A DNA stretch of 64,000 nt from assembly GCA_030762895.1 (NCBI GenBank), contig CM061063.1, positions 76,939,836-77,003,835 of the forward strand, read 5' to 3'. Below the pieces are notes generated by a model, which did no database searches, was not told the DNA's origin, and was given only the letters and a program-made list of their open reading frames with translations. The first letter of the stretch is position 1, and the number at the start of each line of letters is the position of its first letter. Below, one piece after another: positions 1 through 11,800 of this stretch. The position numbers were made by a program, and so were the translations under genes. This stretch comes from Sophora flavescens. Taxonomy: Eukaryota > Streptophyta > Magnoliopsida > Fabales > Fabaceae.

Positions 1-2
1 CC

Positions 3-80
3 GCAAAGGCAGCTGCTGCAACTATTTTGGCATCTAAGTTGAGTGCAGATTCAGGTTTGAAAGTGAAGAGGGATAGTTGA
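3..80 (+). CDS. 3' end of an unidentified gene (partial)
   Basis: The window opens inside an open frame that reads 25 codons to a TGA at 78-80. The peptide is Ala/Lys-rich (AKAAAATILASKLSADSGLK, then VKRDS) and looks like a helical C-terminus. The other two forward frames stop within about 45 bases. The sequence turns AT-rich immediately after the stop, as expected of a 3' UTR. The start and most of the gene lie left of the window, so no function can be assigned. The call rests only on frame openness and composition. Confidence 0.4.
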   Translation, partial: AKAAAATILASKLSADSGLKVKRDS

Positions 81-822
81 TGGACAGGAATGATAGAATC
101 TGGACTTTAGCCTCTCTCTTTGTCTATTGATAAATGCCATTGATATTATTCTTTTAATGCCTTTAATACCCCTCATTCTCACACCACGTGTCAATTTTTT
201 TGTTCTTTTTGTATTACTCCTCCTGCTCTTTTCAGTCATATCACCAAATTGATCTTTTCCCCACTGCCTCTTTTGTTGTAGATGCACCAAATTTGTGTTG
301 TATATACTATATACTATATACTATCCAACCGTAAGGTGATTGCCTATTATAATGCATCAAATATAAACTAACATGAAGAAGCTGTGAGAGAAGGAAATAC
401 ATGCCATGAAGGAACTGTATCATGAAGAAGTAATGAGAGTCAACATTACCAATTAAATTGTACAATGTAAAAGCTCAGAAAATCTAAGAAATATGAGGTT
501 AAACACACCTACCAATTGAATATAGAATTAACTTTGAAACTAGATTATAATATTGTAAATGTTGGAAAGCTTATCCTGATCAATTATCAAGTCAAAACCA
601 AGGGATAAGTGCTGGATTCTTAACTTCAGGTTCTAGGACATTTTGCTGCATTAGCATTTTTTTGGTAATTAGTGCCTAAAGTTTGATGCATTAGTCTACA
701 TTGGGAGCACAATGAAGATTACTTGAATGAGCAGGGAAAATTAAAAGAGCACAGGTTCTAGCAAGCACTGAGGTGATTTGTTTTCTTTTTCTATACTAAG
801 AAGGTCAAAAAATTAAATAAAG
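81..822. other. Intergenic, no gene seen
   Basis: AT-rich sequence between the partial gene at the left edge and the CACTA element that starts at 823. It holds a short run of TATATAC-like units near 300-325. No convincing coding exon or RNA gene is seen. Confidence 0.5.
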
Positions 823-842
823 CACTACTACAAAAAAAGGTT

Positions 843-1125
843 TTAGTAGCGCACTTTCAGTAGCGCTTCAATAAAAAATGCTACTGAAAAATAGGCGGAA
901 GGTTTTTAATAGCGCTTCCTTAAGAGAGCGCTATCTATTCATTATTCTAAGACAGCGCTTCTTTAAGGAAGCGCTATTGAATGTAGATTTATAGGAATAG
1001 ATAGCGTTTTCTTGAGGAAGCGCTATCATAAGTAAGAGAATAGATAGCGTTTCCTCAAAAAAAAACGCTACCATAGGTAAGTAAATAGACAACGCTTTTT
1101 CAAAGAAGCGTTATCTATTCCCTTT
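843..1125. repeat. Left subterminal repeats of the first CACTA element
   Basis: About ten copies, in both orientations, of an 8-12 bp motif around TAGCGCTTCCT and its complement, often paired as short hairpins with a TATCTATT linker. In characterised CACTA elements such arrays bind the TNPA-type protein; that role is inferred here. Confidence 0.8.
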
Positions 1126-1139
1126 TACTAATTCCCTCA

Positions 1140-1665
1140 CGATCTTCTCGCGCGGCTCTACTCAAACCCTCGCGCGCCTGTCTCAAACCCTTCCCCTTCA
1201 TCGCGACTGTCTCAAACCCTTCCCCTTCATCGCGCCTCCCTCTCCTCTGCCGTCATTTTCTCCCTCACCACTCGATCTCGTCTACCACCACCGCCTAAGC
1301 TACCACCTCCGTCGTTCGTCTACCACCACCATTCTCGTCTCCCTCGTTAGCGCCTCCACCATGGCAACACAGACTTCACACAACACATCATGTTTTCTAC
1401 GCGATCTCCCTCGTTCGGTTAGAGAAACCCTCACTGCCGTGCAACCTCCGTACGCAGCTGTTGTACGTCTTCTACGCCGCCGCTGATGTACGTCTTCTAC
1501 GTCGCCGCGACACCTATCCCTCGAGAACAGCCGCTGCACTACCATCGAACCACATTCGAACCCCCAACGCTAGCGCTGATCTGTTCGAACGTTCATTGTC
1601 CATTACTCTGTCGTCACCACTGTTCGCCGTGCCAACCTCTCCCCCTTCCTTTGGTGAGTTGTTCC
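1140..1665 (+). other. GC-rich promoter or 5'-leader-like stretch inside the CACTA element
   Basis: This part is markedly richer in C and G than its surroundings, with direct repeats of a CTCAAACCCTTCCCCTTCATCG-like unit and CT/CCACC-rich runs. It resembles a plant 5' UTR and first exon, followed by AT-rich intron-like DNA from about 1700. ORFs here are short, overlap on both strands and show no recognisable domain, so none is called as a gene. It may be the 5' end of a captured host gene or the element's own promoter. Confidence 0.35.
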
Positions 1666-3230
1666 TCCAATCAATTCAGTTTTCCCCCAATCAATTCTGT
1701 TTTCCTTGTTGTGATTGTTACATTTTGATTATGCACAAATTTATGTGTATCCACTTTCCAATTTGATGTGTATTTTTTTGAAGGAGATTCCAGGGCTTCT
1801 CACTAAGGCTTCAGTGGTGAAGGTTGGGTTCATTGTGGCTCTGTCACTGGTAATGCTTTGGAGTGAAACACGAGAGTTTGAAATTTTTTTTTGGGAGAGT
1901 ATCTCTTGAGAGGTAAACAGTAAACACGGTGAGGTAAATATGGTGAGTTTTAGTGTGTCTCTCTTCTTGTTGGTTGCTCTGGTTTCTGACTTTGCATCAG
2001 GTCCCTTGGTTTGGCTTTTGGTTTTTTGCTTTGATGTCGATGCTTCCTTTTTGTTGCTTGTTAACAGCATTGGTGTTCTTGTCTCTTGGATGTATTGTTT
2101 GATGCTTTCAGCATGTCGTTATGGCATTTTAGTAAGGGTGATGCTGGTTTTTTTATAGACAAATGTTAGTTGTTAGTTTGAACTTTACATCTTAAAACTC
2201 GCAACACCTCTGTCTCACACCCCAAACCACTTGACAAATAGTTAATAGTTATGTTCTCTACATTGGGTTTGGTCCTTGTTTCTTGCCATGTGGGAGTTGG
2301 TTTATTCACTTCTGTTGTCTCATTGTGATCTTACGCTAGTTGTTATCTTGGTGAAGCTGCTTGGTTAAATAAGCTCGGTCGGGTGGCTGGCACAATTTGT
2401 AGCCGCATTTGTTAGACTTCTTGGTCTCTTGGTTATTGAAGTTACATTATTTCTTGGCTGGTTTTTGCTTTGCGTGATCTCTTACTTGAGTTGCTTGGTT
2501 AAACATCAACTTGGCAAATTCTGATTTCTCTAATCCACTTAGTATGTAGCCTAGGAATAGAATGTAGCCATACCAGATTTGATGTAGCCATCTGCGCTTC
2601 ACTTTAGGACATACCATTTGATTATCCCCCATGTTGGCACTCATATTCTTGGTGCAGAATGTATCAGTCTTCTTGAATTTCTCTTCCTTTTTCCCCAGAA
2701 GAAAGTTTCTAATCCATTTACCAGCCTTCCCCATTTCTAATCCATTTACCAGCCTTTACCAGGCTTTCATAATCTTTCAGTAAAAAAAAAAAAAAAAACT
2801 GGTTTCTTTGTGAATTTCATATTAAAGGATCTCTGGTTTTGCCTGTGTGTTTGATGGCATCTATATGTTATCTTCCCAGTATGTCTAAAGCTTGACATGT
2901 TCTGAGTTTTTTTTTGGCATGTTGTGTGAATTTATGATATATATGGTCATTCATATAGCTTATGTTACACATATTTCTTTGAATTTTGTACTTGAATGGA
3001 AACAACACTTTCCTTATTGCAGCTATTGTGTACACAAACGTGGTGAAATAGAAGTTCTTAAGTTGTACTTAATACATTGATTTCATTTTACAATGGGGGA
3101 TTCTGAGACATAATTAAGGTATTGAGGATTGTTCCAAATGGATCATATCATAATGTGTCTACTATATGTATCATTTTCATGTTAAGTTAGTATTATAGGT
3201 GCTGACACGATGTTATTTTTGTGGGTGCAG

Positions 3231-3325
3231 GGTATGAATAATTTAATTTCTGAAGTTGCTATTGTATTAGCAAATGAAAAAGCCATGCTTGATGAACGTG
3301 AAGCGATGTTGACTTTTGTATGCAG
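3231..3325 (+). pseudogene. Isolated exon-like fragment, unidentified
   Basis: A 95-nt open segment lies between a good acceptor (GTGGGTGCAG) and a near-consensus donor (CAG/GTGAGT). It encodes an acidic, helical peptide beginning MNNLISEVAIVLANEKAML. It does not fit the part of starch synthase that should precede the GBSS exons downstream, so it may come from a second captured gene. No family is recognised. Confidence 0.4.
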
Positions 3326-3664
3326 GTGAGTCATGATATGTGGTTAAAGAGCTTGTATTGTGCACAACAAAGCTCTCAATATATATTTTGATCTTGCCAT
3401 TGTATGAAAATGATTCCATAAAGCAAGCCAATTTAGCATTATAAGCTAACAAGGTGCAAGGAGCAACTGGTCTATATATGTTATTGATGTCAACTTTTCT
3501 TGTTCAAATATTAAAGCTTTCGTTAAGGAACAGTGCACTTTAGACCAAACTCATCTTTTTTTTCTATTTTGGACCCAAAATTAAGATGCTAAAGACCCAA
3601 ACACATTTTTACTTTCATCATTGTTATATATCTTGACATAGGTTTATGCAAATTCAATTAGGGA

Positions 3665-5511
3665 AATGGGCACCGTGTTATGACAGTGTCACCGCGTTAT
3701 GACCAATACCAGGATGCTTGGGACACTAGTGTGAATGTGTGATGGTGGAGGTAACTTTTTTGTTGTCTACAAATGTATACTAAGAACTATTATTTCTTAG
3801 TAATGATTTTGATTGTCCTGTTTTCCTCTTGTTTTTTTTTGGTAGATCAAAGTTGGAGACAGAATAGAAACTGTCCGTTTCTATCACTGCTACAAGCGAG
3901 GAGTTGATCGTGTTTTTGTGGATCACCCTATGTTCCTTGAGAAGGTTAAATGCCTTTTCTTGTCAAAAACTGAATGTTTTGGATTGAAGACAGTGTTATA
4001 CTTCAAACTTAAAACTGAAATTCATTTATTTATTTTGCATTTGGAATTTGAAAGGTATGGGGCGAGACTGGATCAAAACTCTATGGCCCCAAGACTGGAG
4101 TGGATTATAAAGATAACCAGCTTAGATTCAGCTTGTTGTGCCAGGTAGCTTATTGCTTATACTTACTTCCTATAGTTTATCCCATTTAAGTCTTTGTTGA
4201 TGGTAAAGTGTATTGTCCAATATTGGACTGATCATTCTCCTGATAAGTTAATGCCTGATAATTGCACAAATTGCTTTTCCCTCTGAAGTACCCTTATTCT
4301 CTGTGGGCATCAGTTGTTTTAATGTGTTAAACTTGTACAAACTTGGGTTCTCATACACAAAGTGCCTAGAGTCTAAACATGTATGTAAGGACTTTATTTT
4401 TGAATCCCTTCAACAACAGATTTGCATTGTTGATTAATTTTTGCTGACTATATTCATGTAATAGTTTAAACTGAAGAAAGAAAACAGTCCAAGAATACTA
4501 ATTTTCATTCTATCTCACTATTGTTTCAGCCTAGTACTTGATAGCTGGAAATTGTATTGAATATGACTTTATCTTAGTGTTCATTGTCAGCACTTTCATT
4601 TGTTCCTGATAGCTGAGAATTACAGCGACTCTATCTTGATCTTGACTGTTGATATGACATTATCAATGTGTCACAAGATTATTGCTGGAGCTGACTTTAT
4701 AGTAATCCCAAGTAGATTTGAGCCATGTGGTCTAGTTCAGTTGCATGCTATGCCATATGGAACGGTATAGTTTATATACCTTTTTTTCTTTCCCTCTATT
4801 TCTTTCTCATCTATCTACACCTTGGTGTTCCATGACAACTTTTTTTGACTGTTTAAACATTAAATGGTGGTGTGACCTTGCAACAGGTGCCCATAGTTTC
4901 CTCAACCGGTGGACTTGTTGACACTGTACAAGAAGGTTTTACTGGATTCCACGCGGGAGCATTCAACGTAGAAGTAAGTAGAGAAATAGTCTTGTTTCAC
5001 TTTGATAGAGGAGTGAAACTTATAAGATTATAACTAGGTTTGTTCTTTAGTGTGAGGTTGTTGATCCAGCCGACGTGGATAAGTTAGCTACAACTGTCGA
5101 GAGCCCTTCAAATGTATGGCACCCCTACTTTGAAAAAGATGATCCAGAATTGTATGGCCCAAGACTTTTCATGGAAGGTAAGCATGCAAGACATCTTTGT
5201 TGTGAAACGTCTGTTTTGCTTATGCCATGGCACACTGCAAAGTGCAAAACATGTTTACACCTTTAGAGGTATAAACCATAAGAGGGAAATGTAATTCATC
5301 TAATTATTGAGCAATTATGATACAGGGACCTGCCAAACAATGGGAAAAGGTCTTTGTTGAGCCTAGGCGTCGTGCAATGAACACCGGAATCGATGGGGAT
5401 GAGATTGCTCCTCTTGCAAAGGAAAACACTGCCACTCATGGTGATATCTCGATTTCTAATACAGTCACGGTCAAGAACTTTATCAAACACTTGCATGCAG
5501 TCTGCTTGTAA
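3665..5511 (+). pseudogene. Granule-bound starch synthase I (GBSSI/waxy) fragment captured by CACTA
   Basis: Seven exon-like blocks in order match the C-terminal part of plant GBSSI, the ADP-glucose glucosyltransferase of amylose synthesis: about 3665-3749 (NGHRVMTVSPRYDQY), 3846-3944 (ETVRFYHCYKRGVDRVF), 4055-4144 (GSKLYGPKTGVDY), 4672-4764 (HKIIAGADFIVIPSRFEPCG), 4887-4973 (VPIVSSTGGLVDTV), 5051-5177 (CEVVDPADVDKLATTV) and 5326-5511 (GPAKQWEK...DGDEIAPLAKEN). Most are bounded by GT/AG sites, so genomic DNA and not cDNA was captured. Exons that should lie between the third and fourth blocks are missing, as is the whole N-terminal half with transit peptide and KTGGL loop. The first block ends in a stop (3740-3742). 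The sixth has an apparent 2-bp deletion near 5099, after which the expected MIQNCMAQDFSWK reads in another frame. The last block runs past the normal end before stopping. It cannot encode an active enzyme. Confidence 0.9.
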
Positions 5512-5959
5512 ATGGAGCCACCAGCTCATTGTTTGATCAAGGAGTTTAAGTTTTAAGGAAGGCACCTTGTAGTTTTATAATGGAACTTGAGTGTAAAGGT
5601 CTTTTTCAAGAAATGTATAAAACTTAAACTAACATAAGGTTTTTTTTTTATTTAAAGCAAGGTCTGTAAGCAATCATTGAAATTTGAAGTACCTAAGTTG
5701 CCTAAGTTCAATGTAAGTGAATAAAGGTCGAGCTGATGTTGCCAAAACTGTTCTTTATCTGACATTGAAACTATGCTATGAATCATAGGATATGTTATCG
5801 GCATTAGTCTTGGACTTATGCACCATTTCTACCCATTTCTAGGTACAATCAAGACTAATGCAAATTTAAGTTGTGTGCTAGCATCGAGGTTAACATGTTT
5901 TTATCACGGTGGGAAATGTAAAAAAACAGTGAATAATGAAAGTGGGGGGGGGGGGGGGA

Positions 5960-6440
5960 TAGGTAGCGCTATCTTGGAAAAACGCTGTTTAAAGTGACAA
6001 ATAGACAGCGCTTCCTCAAGGAAGCGCTGTCTAAAGTATGTAATAGATTGTCTTTAGACAGCGCTTTCTCAAGGAAGTGCTATCTATTCCTATTTTCAGT
6101 AGCGCTTTCTTGAAAAAACGCTGCCTAAAGTGACAAATAGATAGCCCTTCCTTGAGAAAGCGCTGTCTAAAGAATGTAATAGATTGTCTTATTACCAACT
6201 TTAGACAGCGCTTTCTCAAGGAAGCGCTACCTATTCCTACTTTCTCTATCTAAAGTATGTAATAGATTGTCTTATTACCAACTTTAGATAGCGCTTTCTC
6301 AAGGAAGCGCTGTTTATTCCTACTTTCAGTAGCGCTTAAAAAAGCGCTACTGAATCTCCCCCACCTTCAGTAGCGGGTGAATAGATAGCGCTTTGAAGCG
6401 CTACTAAAGGCCAAAAAAAGCGCTACTGAAGCCCTTTTCT
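5960..6440. repeat. Right subterminal repeats of the first CACTA element
   Basis: Dense inverted copies of the TAGCGCTTCCT/AGGAAGCGCTA motif, partly arranged as a larger direct repeat with the spacer AAAGTATGTAATAGATTGTC (near 6034, 6173 and 6249). It mirrors the left array at 843-1125. Confidence 0.8.
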
Positions 6441-6452
6441 GTAGTAGTGAAG

Positions 6453-8001
6453 TCCATGTTATATACTGAGGCAAAGAACAAGCATTAATGTGAATATATA
6501 CTTTTGGATATGAGTTAGTTTCATTGTCCTTTTCTATTTCCTATAAGAGAAGTAGACATGGCTCTAATTTTTTAATGATGATGTTTTAGGAAAGTGATGT
6601 TGTTTTAGATAAGACCAGAAGATGAAAATACATCAAATTTTTTGTCATGCTTATTCTAGTATTTTAATTTTTATAATGGATTTTATCTATTGTTATTTGA
6701 GGATCATGAACTAAATACAGGTTAATGATCAAAACTTACCCCATCTTCTACAAAATCCTCTTTTGCCAACACAGGCAGAACTTATATATAGTTATGATTA
6801 TGAAATGTTTTGTCCTTTAGTAGTGACAAATTTATCTGATATATATAGCAGCAAACTATTGTTTGTTACACATGGTAATATTCCATGTGTTTTCAAGTAT
6901 GCTCGGGAAACATGTTTTGACTTGGATGTATACACCCGAGAAACATTATCATGAAGATATATACTCATAGAAAGCATACTTTGGCTTGGATTGAGTTTGT
7001 GATATAACTTCACAGTATTTGAGCATATATCGATTTTATGTTGTCATGAATGTAGAGAGCATATTATTTCTTACGAATTGAAAAATTGCTATATTATTGA
7101 CGCAGTCTTTGTTTTCTTCATAACAGTTGTTAATATATATGAATTTGTTATAGAGAAACTTATTAGTATATAATGCTGGCAAAAAAAAAGTATATAAAAG
7201 ATAGATTATTTATGAATAGACCGTTTCCAACATGCCAAAAAAGCAAAAATGATCCGTAAGAATGCATAGGTGCCTTGCTAGTTTAGGAAATAAGAAGGTT
7301 TGTCCTATTTTCCTCTGCAAAAGCTCTCACGCTGATGGTAATTTCTTAACAACATAACTTTTTGCCAAATAGTTGTAAACTTTCTTTTAGAATTTAATCT
7401 ATCACTTTTCCATGTTATATTGGATGTAAAAAACACAATTGAAGATCTATTCCACTCAAATGCAATGTTCTAATTAATTAAATACTTTATGTCCCTGTGC
7501 TTTATTAAATGCATTACACCCCCACGTATTAGACACCCACCAACTCTTGGTTAACACCCTTTGAATATTCTTTACACCCAATCCTAAAGCTCCGTCATCA
7601 ATGCCTGGTTGTTCAAAGAATAGTCAAATAACAAAAAAAAATTATTACTAATTAATGTTATTTCATGCACTTCTTAATTAGGGGATAGAATAGATCAGAC
7701 CAAGCTTTGATCTAAACAGGTCTGGTCAATCTTTCAATCTCAAGGCTTGAGCTTGACTTATTAGCTCGATATAGGTTAATTTTTAAGGTCTGGTATGACA
7801 TATTTCGAAGCCTGACTTGATTTGGAAGCTTATTTAAAATCCTACTTTTCAATAAGACCTTTAAATAGGTCCAACCTATAAATCGATCACAAGCCTTCAC
7901 TTGTAAATAGGTTTGTAGGCTTCTAATGATAAAGAAATCGGTATGTCTACACTGATAAATAGGCCATTAGACCTTCATAAATAAATAGGTAAGCAGACCC
8001 T

Positions 8002-8071
<70 letters not shown>

Positions 8072-8859
8072 CAGTCCTAGTAGGTTTTTTTAAAACCTGA
8101 ATCTTACCCTTTTGTTAAATAGATAAGGTCATAGGTTTTGACGAGTGGAAAAATACATTAACCTTCCTTGAGGTTTGACTCGATTATACTTGACATCCTA
8201 TTCTTTCAAAAGTTACACTCACCACACTTTTAGGAGAAGTTAGTGTAATTTCAATATCATTCTTTGGAAGAAGCTAGGGTAACAATAACATAAATCTCAA
8301 GAGAAATTTGTATAACTTTTGAAATAAGAAAGATACTCATAGTAATTAAGTCAAATCTCAACAAAAAGGTTACTGCAGTTTCATGATAATTTTCTTTCAA
8401 ATTTGTGTGTGCACATGCATCGACACCTTTTATGAATATAGAAGAATAAATTGTGCATAGGATTGGTATTTAATTACAATTTAAACAGTGCAATCAAGAG
8501 TAAACTAACATACCTTCATTGAATTTTCACAATATAATAAATACTCCCCACTGCATGTCAGATATACACTAACAATCATCTGTCAAGATTTAGATTACCA
8601 CTTAGCAGTTGCCTTCTCAGAATATGTCCAAAAAGGAAAACGTTGCTGATTTACTTGTAACTCTTCACTCTGTTACAATTACAAGATTTTCTACAATGGC
8701 AAAGGTAGTTCTTTTGTATATTTTGCATACCAACATGGGTCTATATGATTTTAGTCTAATTTCAGAAAACTGTAAAGTGTTCATTTCCTTGTAATTTGGC
8801 CTTCTTGTTTGATTTCCACTCAAAGCATCAAAGGAAAAAGGTTTTGATCTATATATCCA
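6453..8859. other. Intergenic, AT-rich, no gene seen
   Basis: AT-rich DNA between the CACTA element and the 3' end of CRK1. Short ORFs on both strands lack similarity to any family I recognise. The part from about 7690 to 8160 has a repetitive look (recurring GGTCTGG, AAGCCT and AATAGGT words around a TA microsatellite) and may be an old transposon, but no ends could be defined. Confidence 0.5.
8008..8067. repeat. (TA)n microsatellite
   Basis: About 30 uninterrupted TA dinucleotides. Confidence 0.95.
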
Positions 8860-11800
8860 TTACCTTGGTAAAATCTTAGACATTGTTACATCATTAATGG
8901 AAGCATTCTTGGAACTTTTAGAAGTAGATGCTTCCCCTGGGTTCATTTTTCCAACTGAAAATGCAGGGTGGTTGGGTTTTGGAAGGGCCATTGTGTCACT
9001 GGCTAGCATGACAACAACAGTGGACATGGTTGGTCTATCTGCTGCTTCTTCTTGAACACACAACAGACCAATGTGTATGCACTTCACAACTTCACTAGCT
9101 TTGCAGGATTTTTCTAGTACTGGATCCATCAATTCCAAACATTTTCCTTCACACCATATCCTCCAAGTCTGCAAGTAATTATGTAAATTGTGAAGTTGTA
9201 GTTAACAATGTGGTATTTCAGTGGGAAACTTAGGTTATGTTTGTTTTGTTTTTAGTTTCCTATTTTCGCTTCCTGTTTTCATTAATAACTACAGAAATGT
9301 CACATTATCTTCACTCTGTTTTTTATTTTTAAAGATTTACACATGAAACAAAATAAAAAAATATGACATTTTTATAATTGTTAATGAAAACAGAAAATAA
9401 AAACAATAAATTGGAAACAAAACAAATGAGCCCTTAGTCTCTTGATAAGATAAGAGTGGAAACTCACATATAAGAGAAGGCTTTGACCATGGCTAGACAG
9501 ATAGAAACCAGTATTCTTTTTCCCACAAATGATTTCTAATAGAAGAACTCCAAAGCTGAAAACATCAGATTTCACTGAAAATAATCCTTCGATAGCATAC
9601 TCTGGAGCCATGTATCCACTATTGGAAATCAACAAAACTTGGTTATTTCTCTCGCAACAAAGATTATATTACAAGGAATTTCATTTTTTTAAACTAATCA
9701 AGTGCTTAAATCTGTATTCATAAAGCGTATTGTTTAAAAATGATTGGTGTAAGTAGAACTCACTAAGTACCCATTACTCGTCTTGTATTTGCCTCGTTCT
9801 GGCCTCTTTCAAATGTCCTTGCCAATCCAAAATCCGATATTTTAGGATTCATCTCCTGGTCTAGTAGAACATTGCTAGCTTTGAGATCTCTATGGATTAC
9901 TCTAAGTCGAGAGTCCTCATGAAGGTACAAAATGCCTCTTGCTATTCCGTTGATAATGTTAAGTCTTAGTTTCCAATCAAGTTGCTTTCTTTCTTCATCA
10001 TCTGGAAACATAAATAAAGATAACAGATGTTATGGAAAAATGCAGTATGTGAAGCACATAACCTAAGGTAACTAGCAAATGCCAAATAGCGAGTAAATAC
10101 CAGAAAGATTATATATTCAGTCACTTTCTTAGATATACCCTTTTCTCCTTAAAGATTATCTAAGCATTATTGATTCCATGAGATAACTTGAATGGGGAGA
10201 GTTATGATGCACCATCCACATTTTATATCACCCACTACACCATCCATATGACAAATTTTGGGCCAATCAAATTGTCATATAGGTTAGTCAAAATTTCAAA
10301 CTTTCTAGTTGTATTATACTGTAGTCAAACTATATGAATACAGTATATTGTAGTATAATATATGTGTTTTTTATATTTGCAAATTTAACTCATATTAAAA
10401 TAATGTTTTTTATTAAAAAAACTGATTATATTGAAAAATATTATTGACAACGAATATTATTTTAATTCATATTAAAATATTATTTTACAATATAATCAGT
10501 TTTTTTAATAAAAAATATTATTTTAATATGGGTTAAATTTATGAATACAAAGAGTACATATACTATATTATAATATATTGTATTCTTAGAATTTGACTAC
10601 AGTATAATACAACTAATTTTGACCATTGGTCCAAAATTTACCATATATAAACAATATAATAGGTGATACAAAATATAGATGATACACCTTAGTCCATCCC
10701 ACCTTTGAATTTAGTTTCATTAACAGAAAAAGAAAATGTGCCATAACTTTCTTGATAATTATGGTGATGAACTGTACTTGCTCTTATCCTTAAAAACAGT
10801 TAGATATCAATATCATACAACACAACAGGTGTCACCACTTAACAAATAATATACAATAAAGTTCTTACTCCCGTGTCCCAACTCCCGACTACTTTGAAGT
10901 CATGGCAGGACAACCCCAACTTGTCTCCACCGACCCCACTTATAGATTGAGTTTAAATTTTATTCTAGGTGTAAAGTTTTTTATAGTGATAACAAACAAT
11001 CAAGCAAAAATCATCTTATTATACGTGAGTTTTAAGATAGTTATAATGATAATCAAAGTATAAAATTCATAACATTGAGAGTGCATGCATGCCAATTAAA
11101 TCCATGCTAATTTAGCACTCAAACTATTCAAACAAAAAGTGCAGTGAATACTACACTGTTGCCATGAACTCTATTCAATGAAGCTATCCGAAAACGTACC
11201 AAACAGGTGAAAGTCAAGACTTTTATTCGGTAAATACTCATATACAAGTAGCTTTTCTTTCTGCTCCAAGCAGCATGCCAAAAGCCTTACAAGGTTACGA
11301 TGTTGCAATTTAGCTATGAACATTACTTCATTCTTGAACTCATCTGAGCCTTGATTAGAAGATTCTGAGAGCCTTTTAACTGCAATTTCTCTTCCATCTG
11401 GTAGGACTCCCTGATAAAAGATTGAAATAAATAAAAGTATGTAGAAATATGACTAACAAAGGACCTTTATCCAAAATTCCAAATCATGAATACCTTGTAA
11501 ACGGGGCCAAATCCACCTTCCCCTAATTTTGATGTTTCTGAGAAGTGATTAGTACTGTGTAATATTGTGATTAAAGGAATTGTAGGCAGGTCTGCATTCA
11601 GTGTTTCCTCATTTTGAACATTTTGATGTGAGGATAAAGAAAAGGTGTCAGTTAGCCACCCATCTACAAAGAGAGCTTTATGAGTTCATATTTGAAGTTT
11701 TGAACTAAATGGCCATGTTTGAGAATGTGAAATAAGCTATAAAACAAATTCTAGTATGTGTTGTTACAGGAAATTACCTTTTCTAAATCTATTCCTGCAC

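Larger units (their letters stand above)
823..6449 (+). mobile_element. CACTA (En/Spm-type) element carrying captured gene fragments
   Basis: The left end reads CACTACTACAAAAAAAGG and the right end, reverse-complemented, reads CACTACTACAGAAAAGGG: a CACTA terminal inverted repeat of about 17 bp. The flanks are AAG at 820-822 and AAG at 6450-6452, the 3-bp target duplication expected of this superfamily. Both ends carry many inverted copies of a TAGCGCTTCCT/AGGAAGCGCTA motif, typical of CACTA subterminal repeats. No transposase domain was recognised in the 5.6 kb interior, so the element is non-autonomous. It holds a GC-rich promoter-like stretch, an isolated exon-like piece and seven exon remnants of a granule-bound starch synthase with their introns, all plus strand. 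This matches the general idea of a gene-capturing Pack-CACTA. A homopolymer run of about 17 G near 5943-5959 lies just inside the right subterminal region. Confidence 0.9.

Noticed and set aside
7690..8160. Possible transposon around the TA microsatellite
   Set aside because: Repeated words are visible, but neither terminal repeats nor target duplication could be defined.
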